DNA of 64,000 nt, taken from the NCBI GenBank assembly GCA_000320545.1, contig ADNK01000870.1, positions 1 to 64,000 on the forward strand. Reading direction: 5' to 3'. Each line of letters starts with the position of its first letter. Position 1 is the stretch's first letter. The position numbers were made by a program, and so were the translations under genes. The notes under the pieces are model-generated. The model worked only from the letters and a program-made list of their open reading frames with translations, was not told where the DNA came from and made no database searches. The DNA is from Bigelowiella natans CCMP2755 (taxonomy: Eukaryota > Cercozoa > Chlorarachniophyceae). This document shows positions 1 to 10,549 of this stretch, piece after piece.

Positions 1-3000
1 TCGATCTCAGATTTACCTTGGCCCTAACATACTGTCCTTCCTTTAGAACTCGGCCATCGTACGGGACCTTCTCGTCTTCGCTCTCGGTATCGTCGTCGTT
101 GTCGTCGCCTTCTTCCCTCTCCTTATCCTTGATACCTCCCCCAGACGTGAAGGTGTCGTTTACTAACCCTTGTATCTTGTCTGGTGTGGTGCTATTTATC
201 CTGCTTAGGTTGGCCAAGGTGCGGTGGAGTCGCTCTACCTTGGAGTTGGACTGGGCATAGTATACAGGTGAGGCATCAATATTAGGGTGTGGTAGCTGTA
301 GAAGAGAGGTCTCATTATCCACATGTAACTTCTTTGGTATCTTGTTTATGCTAACTTCATCAGGGATAGCCTGGAGCTCAGACTCCCAGGTACGGTAGCA
401 GTTAGTAAGCCTCTGCTTATATAAGCCTTTGTTCTTCTTAGCAACGTTGACCTTGATAATCTTTTTAACCCAGCACTTTCCAGTGGCCACATCAACGAAG
501 GTAAGGTAGTGATAGCCATCGTACTTATAAACATCAATTTGCACGATATCTAAGAAGTTCCTTGCTTTGATTTTCTTAGATGCACGGCTCTTGCTGGACT
601 CCTTGGTGGCGACGCCTGCCGCCTTCAAGCTGGAGCACCTGCAGCCACGCAGGTATGTCCTTATCTCTTTTAGCTTGTAGGGCCAGTAGTAATGGTAGAG
701 TAGAGCAGTGATATGGTTTTCTCCTACGTGTGCAGGTCCATGGGCGGTAAAGAGAAGGGCTCCCCTGGTCCGCCGTGGCACGTAGGTACGCCTAACATTA
801 TTAGTGTATACATATATCCTATCACTAAGTACCTCATGCTTGTGTTTGTATTTATCCAGGTGTTCTTGAAGGTGCTGGAGCTCCTCTGGCTCAGGCAGGA
901 AGTCGCCGTCCTCGAAGGTAATCGCGTTAACCATAGGGGTGACCTGGGTAGGGACTTTCTTTTCGAACAGCCTGCTGAAATAGTCAGCAAGCTGCTTGTC
1001 TCCTGGTGCGTAGACCACTGTCCTCTTGTCCCTAAACTCTTCCGTGTCCGCCCTCATAGCTGCATACTCATCGTTAGGCGCTTCGAGCTTGCGGTCGATG
1101 CCTAGGAGGGGCTTGTGGTCAGTCATTAAGGTGAAGCTGGGCACCGACAGCAGGTAGTATCTTAGTTTCCTCTGCGCCTCAGTCATGGCTTTATACTCTC
1201 CTTTTGTAGGGCTGTACTTGGCCTCAGCTGCTGTGCAGGCCCTGCCCCACACCCGTATGATCTGCTGGTCTTGGGTAAGTACAGCAGCCATACCTAGCTT
1301 AGACCAGTCTGTCCATAGGGTAGCTGGTCTAGTAGTGTCTAGCTTAGCATTCAATAGGGTGTTGCTGCATAACTTTATTAGGTTATCGAAGTGGGCATCA
1401 AGGCCAGCCTTGGCCCACACCTTAGCGAAGCTGAGGCCTACAGAGTTCTCCTTCCGGTAAGCAGTAGTAAAAGCAGCTGCAGTCCTAGCGTAGGTAGGGG
1501 AGAACCTACGTAGTATCCAAGCTGCAGTCTGCAAGAATGACTTTAACTCCTTTGCATTCTTAGGTTTAGGGGCTTGCTGTAGTGCTGCTACTTTCTCGGG
1601 GTTTGGGGTGATGCGGCCTTGCTCCAGGTAATATCCACACCACTTGATTCTTGTAGCTAGGAATGTACACTTCTGCAGTCTAATAGTAAAACCGAAGTGT
1701 GCAAACCTAATAAATATATTTTCCAGGAGGAAGATCTGAGCGACGACTGTGTTGGTACATATTATGTCATCATCCACATACACAAACACAAACACCCACA
1801 ACACAGACGCCATCCCATCATGTGTGTATGCCCTGTAGTTCTGACTACTGAACGCATCCCCTGATATGCTTAGGCCGTAAGGGAATACGACGAAGTGCCA
1901 CTTCCTGTGCCTGCTGGAGAACGCGGTAATGGGGCGGGAGGTTTTGTGGATGGGTGTCTGCATGTATGATTCATTTTTATCTAGGGAAGAGTAGTATTTG
2001 TATCCTATGACGTGTTCAATAACGTCATCTATCCTTGGTGTAGGTGTCTGGATCCTCTTTATTACTCGGTTGTGGCGGATGAAGTTGTGCGCCAGGCGGA
2101 AGAAAGGGTAAGTAGGTTTCTTAGCTAGCACATGTCTCACGTTCCATGGTGAGTTGCTTGGCTCTATCTTCCCTTCCTTTGCCCATTCATTGATCTGCCA
2201 CTCTATCTTTTCCCAGTCCGCTTCCGGTCGCCTATGTTCTGGGTCATTGATGATGCACTCTTCGTATCCCTTCTTTAGCTCGATCTTTACTGGGGTAAGC
2301 TTGCTGGAGGGCTTCGTCGTCGGCTTGGTGATGTCAGAGTACTTCTCGTTTAATATTTTATTAATGTACTTTTTGCCTTTGTCGATATCCCAATCATCAG
2401 CTGGGGGGGTCTTGTCCAGTAGCTCCGTTATCTGTCGGATGGTCTTGCCGGGGTTCTTCTTCCGTAGCTCGGTAGGTGTAGGTAGCTTGTTGTCCGCTAG
2501 GTCCATAAACTCTAACGCATTAACGCTTGACTCAGAGGTCCACTCGTCAAGCCGTATCATGTTCTGGCTGATGGTCCTGCCTGACTTCTTTGGCAACTTA
2601 GCAAAGTATATCTTGTGATTGTAGAATGATATGATCCCCCCTAATTTTTCTAGGGCATCCTGTCCGAGGAGTAGTTCCATGGATAAAGTCATGGCTACTC
2701 GGGTCTTGATTTGGGTCTCCGCGTCGCTGCCAGGTATCTGTAGCTTTAGCATTAGCTCACCGACGGTCTTCATGGAAGAGCTTCCGTCTGCTTGAGCATA
2801 TTTACGTTCTTTCTTAGTCACTTGATCCAATAGTCCTAACCTTCTTACTGTGCTTAGGCTTATGAAGGACTTCGGCATGCTGCCACTATCCCAAAGGGCA
2901 GGTAGTTTCTTGTAGTCTCCGTAGCTGTCTTTAACTTTAACCTTGGTCATAGCAACTTTGATAGTCCTGTTAGCGTCTTCGTCATTAATGTTGCATACTC

Positions 3001-4444
3001 CTAAGTTCTTTATGTCGTCTAGGGTCATGGGCTTGTCTTGGTCCTGCGTTGCTGGTACTGCTGTCTTCGTCGGCGCCTGCTTAAGGTGATCTAATATTCC
3101 GTTTATCTGCTGCTGTATAGCATTGATACTGTTCTGCTTTTTGTTCTTATATTTATTGTTCTTCCCGTTGTTGCTGCCTTGCCATTTGCTGTTGTTATAT
3201 CCTTGTCCTCTGCCTTTCTTTCTCTTTAACTTCTCGTAGTGTTCGTTGAGCTGCCTGATCGTCATCCTGGGTCGTCCTTCTTTCCTGTCTCTGCAGTCTT
3301 TAGCGGTGTGTTTCCCTTTACGTGAGCAGTATCCGCAACGTCGGTTACCTTCCCTGTCCTTGTACCAGTCTCGCTGCGGCTTAATAGCGTTAATGTTTCC
3401 TATGCCAGGTACCTTAGGGCTGGTAAACTTGCGGTCCTGCTCCTGCTCGCGTAGGGATATAGCCTGCACTGCTGCCTCCATCGTGGTGTAGCCTTTCTCC
3501 GTAACGTAAGTGGATTCCTTTATCTTTAACTTGAACTCTTCAAACCTTGCCTGATCATCACCTGTGTTGTAATTAAAATCATGTAGTTCGTCGATCATAT
3601 CCTGGAAGCGCGTGGCAAAGTCTCTAACAGGTTCTCTCTCATGCTGCATCATTGCTCTGTATTTTCTAATAGCCTGGGGTAGGGAGTTAGCATCCTGTTC
3701 ATTTACAAAAGCCTTCATTATCGCCTCAACGTCTCGTAGCCCACTAACTGTAGTGTGTATTTTCTCTAGCTGCCTGATCCGGGTCCTGCCTGTCTCGTAA
3801 AGGTCCATGGCTTGCTTTATTATAGCTAGCCATTTGAGCTTGTCGTTTTCGGTGGGGTTAGGGGTAAAGTCGCAGAGTATACTCCTAGCGTTCTTCCACC
3901 ACCTCCTTGCCTCACCTCTTTTCCCGTTGTATTTCGTTATCATAACCGGTGCTGTTTTAACAGACATGAACTGGGTGTTCCGCTGTACCGGCTGCTGCTG
4001 CTTGACGGTGCTCTGGGTCGTCCCCCGCGAGGCGCCCAGACCCCCGTCGTTCCTAAACAAAGCTGCCCACTCTGGAGGTAAGTCTGCTTCGTAATCCATG
4101 ATGTCCTGCATGATAGCTGCCCAAACATCATGTGTCTGATACTTGTATTCTATCGATACTTTCAGTTTGGCGTAGTTGCTCGCCCTGGGTCGCAAGGCTC
4201 GTAATGCCATTACGACCTTCTTGCTTTCGGCGGCCACGTCCTCGTCGTCCGCCTCGTAGAAGTTCTCCAGTGCCTCTGCTGCTGCATCTGCTTTCTTAAT
4301 CCCGGGTGCTGGTCCCGGCGGTGCCTGTGGAGGTGTTCCTCCTCCTTCCTTAGCGTCCGTATCGCCCTTCCTTTCCTGTTTCTGCTCGTGCCCTTGCACG
4401 GCCTGCGAGCCAAAGTCCTGCTGTTCTTCTAGCTGCTGTGACAT
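1..4444 (-). CDS. Ty3/gypsy-type Gag-Pol polyprotein, single frame, 3' end outside window
   Basis: An uninterrupted frame starts at the ATG at 4444 and runs without a stop to base 2 (about 1,481 codons), so the C-terminus is missing. Order along the protein: N-terminal Gag with a Pro/Gly/Gln-rich start; a zinc knuckle at residues 370-384 (spacing CX2CX5HX4C); aspartic protease with a DSG triad at 519; reverse transcriptase with YVDD at 889-892; RNase H with D1046 and later E, D, D motifs (GEY, TDHKP, ADYFSR); integrase with an HHCC-like finger (C-R-C at the second pair), then D1304, D1376 and E1404. The PR-RT-RH-IN order is the Ty3/gypsy order; copia elements place integrase before RT. No frameshift or stop separates gag from pol. 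An intact frame suggests a recent insertion. The flanking LTRs were not identified, so the element's ends are unknown. Confidence 0.93.
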   Translation of the reverse strand, partial: MSQQLEEQQDFGSQAVQGHEQKQERKGDTDAKEGGGTPPQAPPGPAPGIKKADAAAEALENFYEADDEDVAAESKKVVMALRALRPRASNYAKLKVSIEYKYQTHDVWAAIMQDIMDYEADLPPEWAALFRNDGGLGASRGTTQSTVKQQQPVQRNTQFMSVKTAPVMITKYNGKRGEARRWWKNARSILCDFTPNPTENDKLKWLAIIKQAMDLYETGRTRIRQLEKIHTTVSGLRDVEAIMKAFVNEQDANSLPQAIRKYRAMMQHEREPVRDFATRFQDMIDELHDFNYNTGDDQARFEEFKLKIKESTYVTEKGYTTMEAAVQAISLREQEQDRKFTSPKVPGIGNINAIKPQRDWYKDREGNRRCGYCSRKGKHTAKDCRDRKEGRPRMTIRQLNEHYEKLKRKKGRGQGYNNSKWQGSNNGKNNKYKNKKQNSINAIQQQINGILDHLKQAPTKTAVPATQDQDKPMTLDDIKNLGVCNINDEDANRTIKVAMTKVKVKDSYGDYKKLPALWDSGSMPKSFISLSTVRRLGLLDQVTKKERKYAQADGSSSMKTVGELMLKLQIPGSDAETQIKTRVAMTLSMELLLGQDALEKLGGIISFYNHKIYFAKLPKKSGRTISQNMIRLDEWTSESSVNALEFMDLADNKLPTPTELRKKNPGKTIRQITELLDKTPPADDWDIDKGKKYINKILNEKYSDITKPTTKPSSKLTPVKIELKKGYEECIINDPEHRRPEADWEKIEWQINEWAKEGKIEPSNSPWNVRHVLAKKPTYPFFRLAHNFIRHNRVIKRIQTPTPRIDDVIEHVIGYKYYSSLDKNESYMQTPIHKTSRPITAFSSRHRKWHFVVFPYGLSISGDAFSSQNYRAYTHDGMASVLWVFVFVYVDDDIICTNTVVAQIFLLENIFIRFAHFGFTIRLQKCTFLATRIKWCGYYLEQGRITPNPEKVAALQQAPKPKNAKELKSFLQTAAWILRRFSPTYARTAAAFTTAYRKENSVGLSFAKVWAKAGLDAHFDNLIKLCSNTLLNAKLDTTRPATLWTDWSKLGMAAVLTQDQQIIRVWGRACTAAEAKYSPTKGEYKAMTEAQRKLRYYLLSVPSFTLMTDHKPLLGIDRKLEAPNDEYAAMRADTEEFRDKRTVVYAPGDKQLADYFSRLFEKKVPTQVTPMVNAITFEDGDFLPEPEELQHLQEHLDKYKHKHEVLSDRIYVYTNNVRRTYVPRRTRGALLFTAHGPAHVGENHITALLYHYYWPYKLKEIRTYLRGCRCSSLKAAGVATKESSKSRASKKIKARNFLDIVQIDVYKYDGYHYLTFVDVATGKCWVKKIIKVNVAKKNKGLYKQRLTNCYRTWESELQAIPDEVSINKIPKKLHVDNETSLLQLPHPNIDASPVYYAQSNSKVERLHRTLANLSRINSTTPDKIQGLVNDTFTSGGGIKDKEREEGDDNDDDTESEDEKVPYDGRVLKEGQYVRAKVNLRS

Positions 4445-4626
4445 TGTTAGTCAAATCGTTTCCCGTGTGTGGAAGCCAAAGGTTGTTGCGCGTAAGGTGT
4501 TCACAGGCCGAGGCGCTACGTGCACAAGTAGGCAGGGGGGGGGAAAGGCACGTTTGCTTCCTTTTGAAGAGTTGTGTTTATTTTTATTAAAGATTATATT
4601 TTTATTAAATCGTGCACTGCGTAATC

Positions 4627-4806
4627 ATTCGCGAAGCTTTCGCGAATGCCGCCGCACGTGGGGCAGCACACTTCCGGTGTGCTGCCATGAGTCCCGCCGG
4701 AACCCACGTGCCTATGCTGTATTAATATCTACGTTATCTATATTCTATATCCGCGACAACCCCTTTGTTGTCGCACGTGACTTGTGCCCGCGTAGTGGTA
4801 CGCGCT
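4627..4806. repeat. Cluster of four inverted repeats (hairpins)
   Basis: Four stem-loops follow one another: 4627-4649 (10-bp arms, 3-nt loop, arms CATTCGCGAA and TTCGCGAATG); 4661-4685 (10-bp arms GGCAGCACAC and its complement around a 5-nt loop), nested within outer arms near 4654-4662 and 4703-4711 (GCACGTGGG and CCCACGTGC); 4753-4774 (8-bp arms GCGACAAC and GTTGTCGC); and 4791-4806 (CGCGTA and TACGCG). All are perfect as read. They lie just upstream of the retroelement start, so may be leader RNA structure or part of an LTR. Confidence 0.85.
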
Positions 4807-5302
4807 ACAAAAACCGACCCAACTGGTGCTCCAAACCGAATGGATGAACGAAGAAACAAGTGAAGTGGTCACGATGAAACGATCATGAAGGAAGTGCCAA
4901 CTCTAGCAACTCATCTGCTCCCTTCTCAATCAGCAAGATCAGCAGGCAGCGAAAATTTGAATGACGTCAGTTGAACGAGCGAAAGAATGAAAGAATCAAT
5001 TGAATGAATGAATTTGATGATGACCACATTTCCAAAACATTTCATGATGTTTGCAAAGTACGAAACGCAGTGCCTCGAGCTAAATCTAGCGAGGTCTGGT
5101 TTTGGGCATGACGCCATGACAATGCTGCAACATTCGTTGAAAGTTGAACAGAAATTGTTTCTGCCACTGTGATTATTCCCTTCCTGTTGGTTGTCAAGAT
5201 GCGAAAAAAAGTCTTGACGCAAGGTCCAAATGCATGCGATTTTTCCTGATTAAATGATCTTTTGTCCCTAATCAAGAATTGCTTCGTCTTCCGCTGAGAG
5301 AT
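4807..5302. other. Intergenic, between retroelement leader and 7-helix gene
   Basis: No gene recognised. It contains GAAT-type direct repeats near 4980-5015 and short open frames without family features. It presumably holds the promoter of the gene starting at 5303. Confidence 0.5.
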
Positions 5303-6328
5303 ATGGGGACGGACCCGAGGTGGATTATCGCTGGGTCCATAGCGATGGTGGTTGTGGTGGGGCTCTTGCTGGCATCTGTTTTGTCGCTTTGGAAGGGCTC
5401 ACACGAAAGTGAAAGGAGAAGGCTGCACTATCTCACAGTGACCACTCTAATCATGACGGTCATCTTCCTTGCAGGCTTCCATGGTGCCACAGGCTACGGA
5501 TGGAAAGCCTTTGTCGTCATAAGCAATCTCACTGTGACTTTATTGGCCGAGACTGGGTTGTACATAAGTTACGTGTTTGCCTCCGCCCAGTATGCATCCT
5601 ATCACCAAGGCAACCATTTACCATCGTGGTTTGCGCCTTCATTTCAAGTAGTTGGGGTACTTTGTGCCTTGAGTCAGATCCTTGGAGTAAGCCTGGTGCT
5701 AGCAACAAACGATTATACATACGTCCTATTATTACATATTCCCATCTCAATAGTATTAATGTTTGCAAGCGGCGTTTCTGCCGTTGCTGTGTGGAGGCTT
5801 AAGAAGATGCTCGCTAGGCTCAATACTCTGGCATATGATTCACTGGAACCGATCGGCTCAGACCGGATCCAGACAACCTTGACGAGGGTACTTTTTGTGC
5901 TGACCCCTATTTCGATGCTTGGGCTGGCCTCAGTTATCGTACTTTCGCTGCGAGCTGTCCAGATAAAAAAATCCTACTCAAGTATGCTTAGAGCTGCCAA
6001 TTCCCACTTTACTATCGAAGACAGTATCATCAGCGACTGGAGTATAGTGGCTTTAGAATTTTTCTACGTATTTTACATTACGTCGAATAGCGGCGCCTGC
6101 GAAGCATTCCTAAATTCTAGCCCCATTTCTGGATTATTTCCAGTTGATAGTACAGCTCAAAGCCGTCAGGGTTCTATGCATGATAACATCTCTGAAGAAA
6201 ATAATAGCCCAGGATTGTATAGAGACACCGTCAGAAGTGATAGGGGTGTGATATCTTATGGGATCGGCGACGACAGAAACGAGAGGGAAATGAGATTAAG
6301 TTTCCCCGATGATATAGACGAAGGATAA
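5303..6328 (+). CDS. Seven-helix membrane protein of unknown function, intronless
   Basis: A 341-codon single-exon frame. The frame opens just after an in-frame TGA at 5255-5257, and the first ATG is at 5303, which I take as the start. Hydrophobic segments fall at about residues 7-29, 43-63, 70-93, 110-133, 138-164, 191-218 and 245-263, giving seven helices, followed by a hydrophilic acidic tail of about 75 residues. Topology resembles GPCR-like or TOM1/THH1-like seven-helix proteins, but I see no diagnostic motif of any receptor family, so no function is assigned. It is the only clear host-like gene in the window without introns and it sits next to a retrotransposon, which could mean it is a retrocopy; I infer this only from structure. 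An A-rich run follows the stop at 6332-6340. Confidence 0.7.
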   Translation: MGTDPRWIIAGSIAMVVVVGLLLASVLSLWKGSHESERRRLHYLTVTTLIMTVIFLAGFHGATGYGWKAFVVISNLTVTLLAETGLYISYVFASAQYASYHQGNHLPSWFAPSFQVVGVLCALSQILGVSLVLATNDYTYVLLLHIPISIVLMFASGVSAVAVWRLKKMLARLNTLAYDSLEPIGSDRIQTTLTRVLFVLTPISMLGLASVIVLSLRAVQIKKSYSSMLRAANSHFTIEDSIISDWSIVALEFFYVFYITSNSGACEAFLNSSPISGLFPVDSTAQSRQGSMHDNISEENNSPGLYRDTVRSDRGVISYGIGDDRNEREMRLSFPDDIDEG

Positions 6329-7033
6329 CTTTAAAAAAAAATGAAAGAATCAATGTAAAAAACCACATCTACTACCCACTTCCGAGCCAAGGTGTTACAG
6401 TTTGATATTATAAGGAAGAATTGAATGTGTGATGTTTGTTTAATTTGGAAGATCTTTAATTTCGACGGCCATGAGTCACTTTGTATTTACTAGTTTACTA
6501 TGCTCTTCGATCACATGACAATGCTTCGATGTGAGATGGATGTAATGAAGTGATTAAATCTTTTCAATAGTCATCCTAATGTAGCTATGCAGAGCAGCGG
6601 CTACAGCGCTTAGGTTGTGTCTATTTGTGTATTTTGATACAGCAGGCAATTCTAAAATTGCTTATCACATTCGTCGGTCTTTGTCACAAACACCCATGCA
6701 TGCATGCAATCTGCTCTATCTGCGCCGCGCATATACAGCGCATGCTGTAATGTTATATACAGGTAGGCAGTCATATTATGCATGGGATGCTGCACTCTGC
6801 AATACGTGGACGCGTATCAATGCACACTGTACTACCGGTAGCTATAGCGATATCGATGAGCAAATGCCGATGACACACTCGATTTCCACATTCCCATGTA
6901 TTTCTGTATATACGCACGCAGCTACAAATATGCAAAAGTACGTAAAGCACTTATTTAAATCCATATAAATTGAACATATTCCATGCAACAATGCATGTGT
7001 TCAAGTACCTGAGAACGGTTCTAACAGATATAT
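6329..7033. other. Intergenic, no gene seen
   Basis: A 117-codon open frame at 6615-6968 begins with TTG and has no recognisable features or splice context, so I leave it uncalled. The stretch is 3' flank for both neighbouring genes, which converge here. Confidence 0.5.
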
Positions 7034-7861
7034 TTAACTTTGTATTTTCTCACTTTGTATTTTCTCAGGGTCTATTATGTTTTGGCAGTGTGCGAACTCC
7101 TCAAAATAGGCCTGTAAGAATAGCGAGATGTCATTGGTAAGTTGTGACTCGACATATATACTGCTATGTTTTACATATTTTGGAATCGTTAGTACCTTCG
7201 ATCCGTCTCCACACGAACCAGAGCAAGTATAGCAAGCAATTATACCCTATTTTTATTTTAACAATATTAGAACTCCAATAAGTGATGCCATTCAAACACC
7301 ACAAATGTAATAACTATTATTTTAGTAGGTACGTACAAGGTATCATTGAAACTACCCAATCGAGAGAATCCTTCTCAAAATGATCAATATTGAGATAATT
7401 GAGAAGTTGTGGCATGATCTAAGGGTGGCACAACCAACAAAGAAGGATAACGTATATAAGCGTTCAAATAGATAGTAAAAGGAGAAGGTGAAGAAGGAAC
7501 TAAATCGTTGATACATTATAATTTTCAGAGTTTAACTAAAATGAACAACTCAGCCTCTTGATAATGACAACAAACAAAGCAGCTACGATATCGAGAACAT
7601 CTAGGAGCCAGGACTAATTGAATAACTCCACTTTTTCTTCTGTCTTCTTCTGTCTTCTCTTCTGGTTCTTCTGTCTTCTTCTTTTTTCTTCATTGTGTTC
7701 CCTATCGATTTCTTCTTCCTTTACGTACTACCTGAAATTCAAATTCTCTCTGTCCTCCACAGTACTTGCATTTGGGGACATTTTCTAGGTCGATTTGGTT
7801 TTTAGGAGAAATCCACAGAGGTTGTTGTTGTTGTTGCCTCTTTGTCTTTGGGGGTGGTGAA

Positions 7862-7892
<31 letters not shown>

Positions 7893-8893
7893 TTGATGAT
7901 GGTTGCGGAGCTTCTGATATTATTCCTTCTGCTCCTCCTCCTCCTCCTGCTGCTTCTGGTTGAGTAGAAACATTCTTCTTTGGTGGTAACGACGACTTAC
8001 CAGCCAATCTATTATAGCGAATCACTTGTTCGGGATTTGCTCGCATGAACGCCTGTTTAAGGATGGTGGAACCAATTTTGTACCAAATTTATCAATACAA
8101 ATGTAGAATAAATACGTGCACACGTTACTCACTTACACTCGTCATTCACACATTAAAACGTGTTCATGAGTATGTGGAAAATAAGTTACAAAAGGTTTTG
8201 AGAGAAACAAAGCAATGGCTAACACCTGAAATCGGTCAAACACCAAATCCGGACCTCCGGCACCCGAATTATCATTCTTAGTATCTTCATCTTCGTCATC
8301 ATCATTATCATTAATTTTCTGTTTATCCCCTTTCTTCTTTGCTTCCATCGCCAATTGTCGTGCCTCCAAGCGTACTTGTGCAGCATCTGCACCGGAGAAA
8401 GCTCTGATAAGCCCTGCATCTTCCCGAAAAGCCTGAAGAGAGAGAGAGAGAGAGAGAGAGAGAATCAATCATTTAACAAGAGAAAATAGAGAGTGTTAGC
8501 AGCAGTAAGTAATAGGCATCAACGCGAAAAGCAGGACCTTATCCTCGTTTTCCCTTTCCTTAATGGACAATTTCTTCATTTCCTCATCATATTTCCTCAG
8601 TAACTCCTACAACATTTTTTAGAGTAATGATGATACTAATTCCTCCTGCTGCAAATCTCCATATATTGCCTCTACTACATACCTTTTCCTTAACGAAGTG
8701 GTCGCTTGCATCCTCTTTCTTCTTGTCATTTTTTGGGCTGCTCTTCTTCTCCTTCTTCGCCTCTTCAGCTGCTGCTGTATTGTCCACATCCTTGCATACA
8801 CAAATCAATGCGATGTGACTTTTTGAGATGAGAAATCGGATCATAAGTGTTTCTGAATACCATTCCATTTTAGGGCTATTATTTCCATAATAC

Positions 8894-8925
<32 letters not shown>

Positions 8926-10549
8926 GTAAATCATAAATCACCTCTTGCATTTCTGGTTCTATAACGAGTTCGTACTCAGGAAACACTGCCTTTTTTAGAG
9001 CCAACAATCCCTTACTCTTCTTCTTCAGGCTACTACTTTTATATAGAAGAAAAGAATAAGATGGATCAACACTGGTAATATTTGCGAACAGTCATCTACT
9101 TTATAGACTCCACGACGACACTCACGGACATAATGAATGGCGAAATTTACTTCACTTCAACAAGGATGATTCTGATTGGGCAAATATGCTCCCCCATGCA
9201 AGCCAGCAAATCTGAACATTCCCCCATATGTTTCTTTCAACCTTGTTGTGGTCGTCGTTTTACAAGACTGTTTTTTTTCGGCTGTTGATCCGCATGGAAT
9301 GCACGATAATTTATGTCCTGCTTTCCAATGTGCGGCCTGAACGATGATGACGCGTAGTAATCATTCCTCAAGCAACTAGCTACTTAGCAATATTTACATA
9401 AACGCGTGTTTAGCTTCCGACGTTGATAGTCAGTGAATAAGACCTGGTGCTTCCTCGAGCAGTAATAGACGCTCCGGCATCTTGAACACCTCTGTGAGCT
9501 CAGAACCCCGCATACGTGGCAAAGATGCACTGTAATGTTCGCATAGGAGGTAGGGGCATACCAAAGGAGCAATAGCATTAGTACGTTCAAATGATAGACT
9601 TGTATATTTTTTTTTAAAATTATGATTCGTTTGTTTACCCCCCTCAACGGGATTGAGGCTGTCCGTTTCCACCTCGAAACCGTCGTTTTCGTCGCCGTCT
9701 ATCAGCTCAACAGGGGGCTCCGAAGAGTAGTATTCATTATTTCTCCCCAGCTGCGATCGGAACACACGTATGCTGAACAAAATGAAGGAAGACGTTGAAA
9801 ACTCCAGAGCGTGCTTTGCCAACTCTCTTAATTTACGAGTATTGTATCAGAATTATTCAATGACCTTTTCCCGGTCCGCAAGCAGGAGGCTTTCTTGCAC
9901 GTAAATACAAATATAGTGCGATGGAATGCATCATCCTTGTTCGAACCTTGGGTGCGGGGCGCATATACCTTTTTGATGCGACAAGGAGGAGAAGCACAAA
10001 ATAATGATGACGGTAACGAATACAATGACAACACATATCCGAAGACGACAAGCTAACACCCATAGAACGCTAAACCGATTTGTCAAATTCCTAGATTGAA
10101 CTTAAGAGTATGGATTTTATTGGGACCTGGAGAAGAAATGAGAGAACTTCTTTGCAATTTAAGCATTTGGGTGCCTCAGGGATGTTCCGCAAATTGAGCC
10201 ACGCCTGAAACGAAGACAACAAAAGAAGGCATCGTCTCCTTTTCTTCCCTTCATAGGACGATGCGAAAATTATCTAGAACATGCTTCAATACCGGTTTGC
10301 CCCCGACTTTACTTGGGAAAAACCGTGAAATTAATGGTGGTCCTCCTCCTCCGTTCAGAGGTTCTGCAAACCCTAGTAGCGTCCCTGTTTCTCCTATACG
10401 TATTATTGGGAATGCATTGGCATCTACATCAAGTGTTGACAATTATAAGTAATCAACACAGTCGAAGAACCAGAGGCTAGATTCTCGAAGTCCTCGTCAT
10501 GGTCCTCATAGTCGTCATCGTGGCCGTCTCTTGGACCCCCGTCCGCCAT
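7034..10549 (-). CDS. PDCD2: PDCD2/Tsr4-like protein (MYND zinc finger plus PDCD2 C-terminal domain)
   Basis: Fifteen exons in phase: 10549-10471, 10423-10293, 10204-10127, 9968-9865, 9772-9639, 9529-9444, 9336-9242, 9029-8942, 8790-8683, 8606-8538, 8432-8226, 8052-7732, 7418-7356, 7246-7196, 7111-7034, coding 563 aa. The N-terminus has the family signature LGFAEP ... [12 protein letters not shown]; then a CxxC pair, VYAPRTQG ... [10 protein letters not shown]; then a complete MYND finger (CHVCG ... CSRC ... YYCSRKHQ / [10 protein letters not shown]). A charged linker leads to the C-terminal domain: [47 protein letters not shown] and YFEEF. The family (yeast Tsr4, human PDCD2) is a co-translational chaperone of ribosomal protein uS5 in 40S assembly. 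A Ser/Pro/Gln-rich insert interrupts the C-terminal domain, and the last residues are a tandem duplication (KIQSE twice). Confidence 0.95.

Larger units (their letters stand above)
1..4860 (-). mobile_element. LTR retrotransposon (Ty3/gypsy type), partial
   Basis: The gag-pol frame defines the body. The upstream leader (4445 to about 4860) carries strong hairpins and an AT-rich stretch but I could not recognise a primer-binding site or a TG...CA long terminal repeat, because the second LTR lies outside the window and no self-comparison is possible. The right boundary is therefore an estimate. Confidence 0.6.

Noticed and set aside
2154-2618. Plus-strand 154-codon frame and several others within 1-4413
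   Set aside because: They are antisense shadows of the continuous gag-pol frame on the minus strand.
6615-6968. 117-codon plus-strand frame
   Set aside because: Starts with TTG, has no domain, helix pattern or splice context, and lies in 3' flank between convergent genes.
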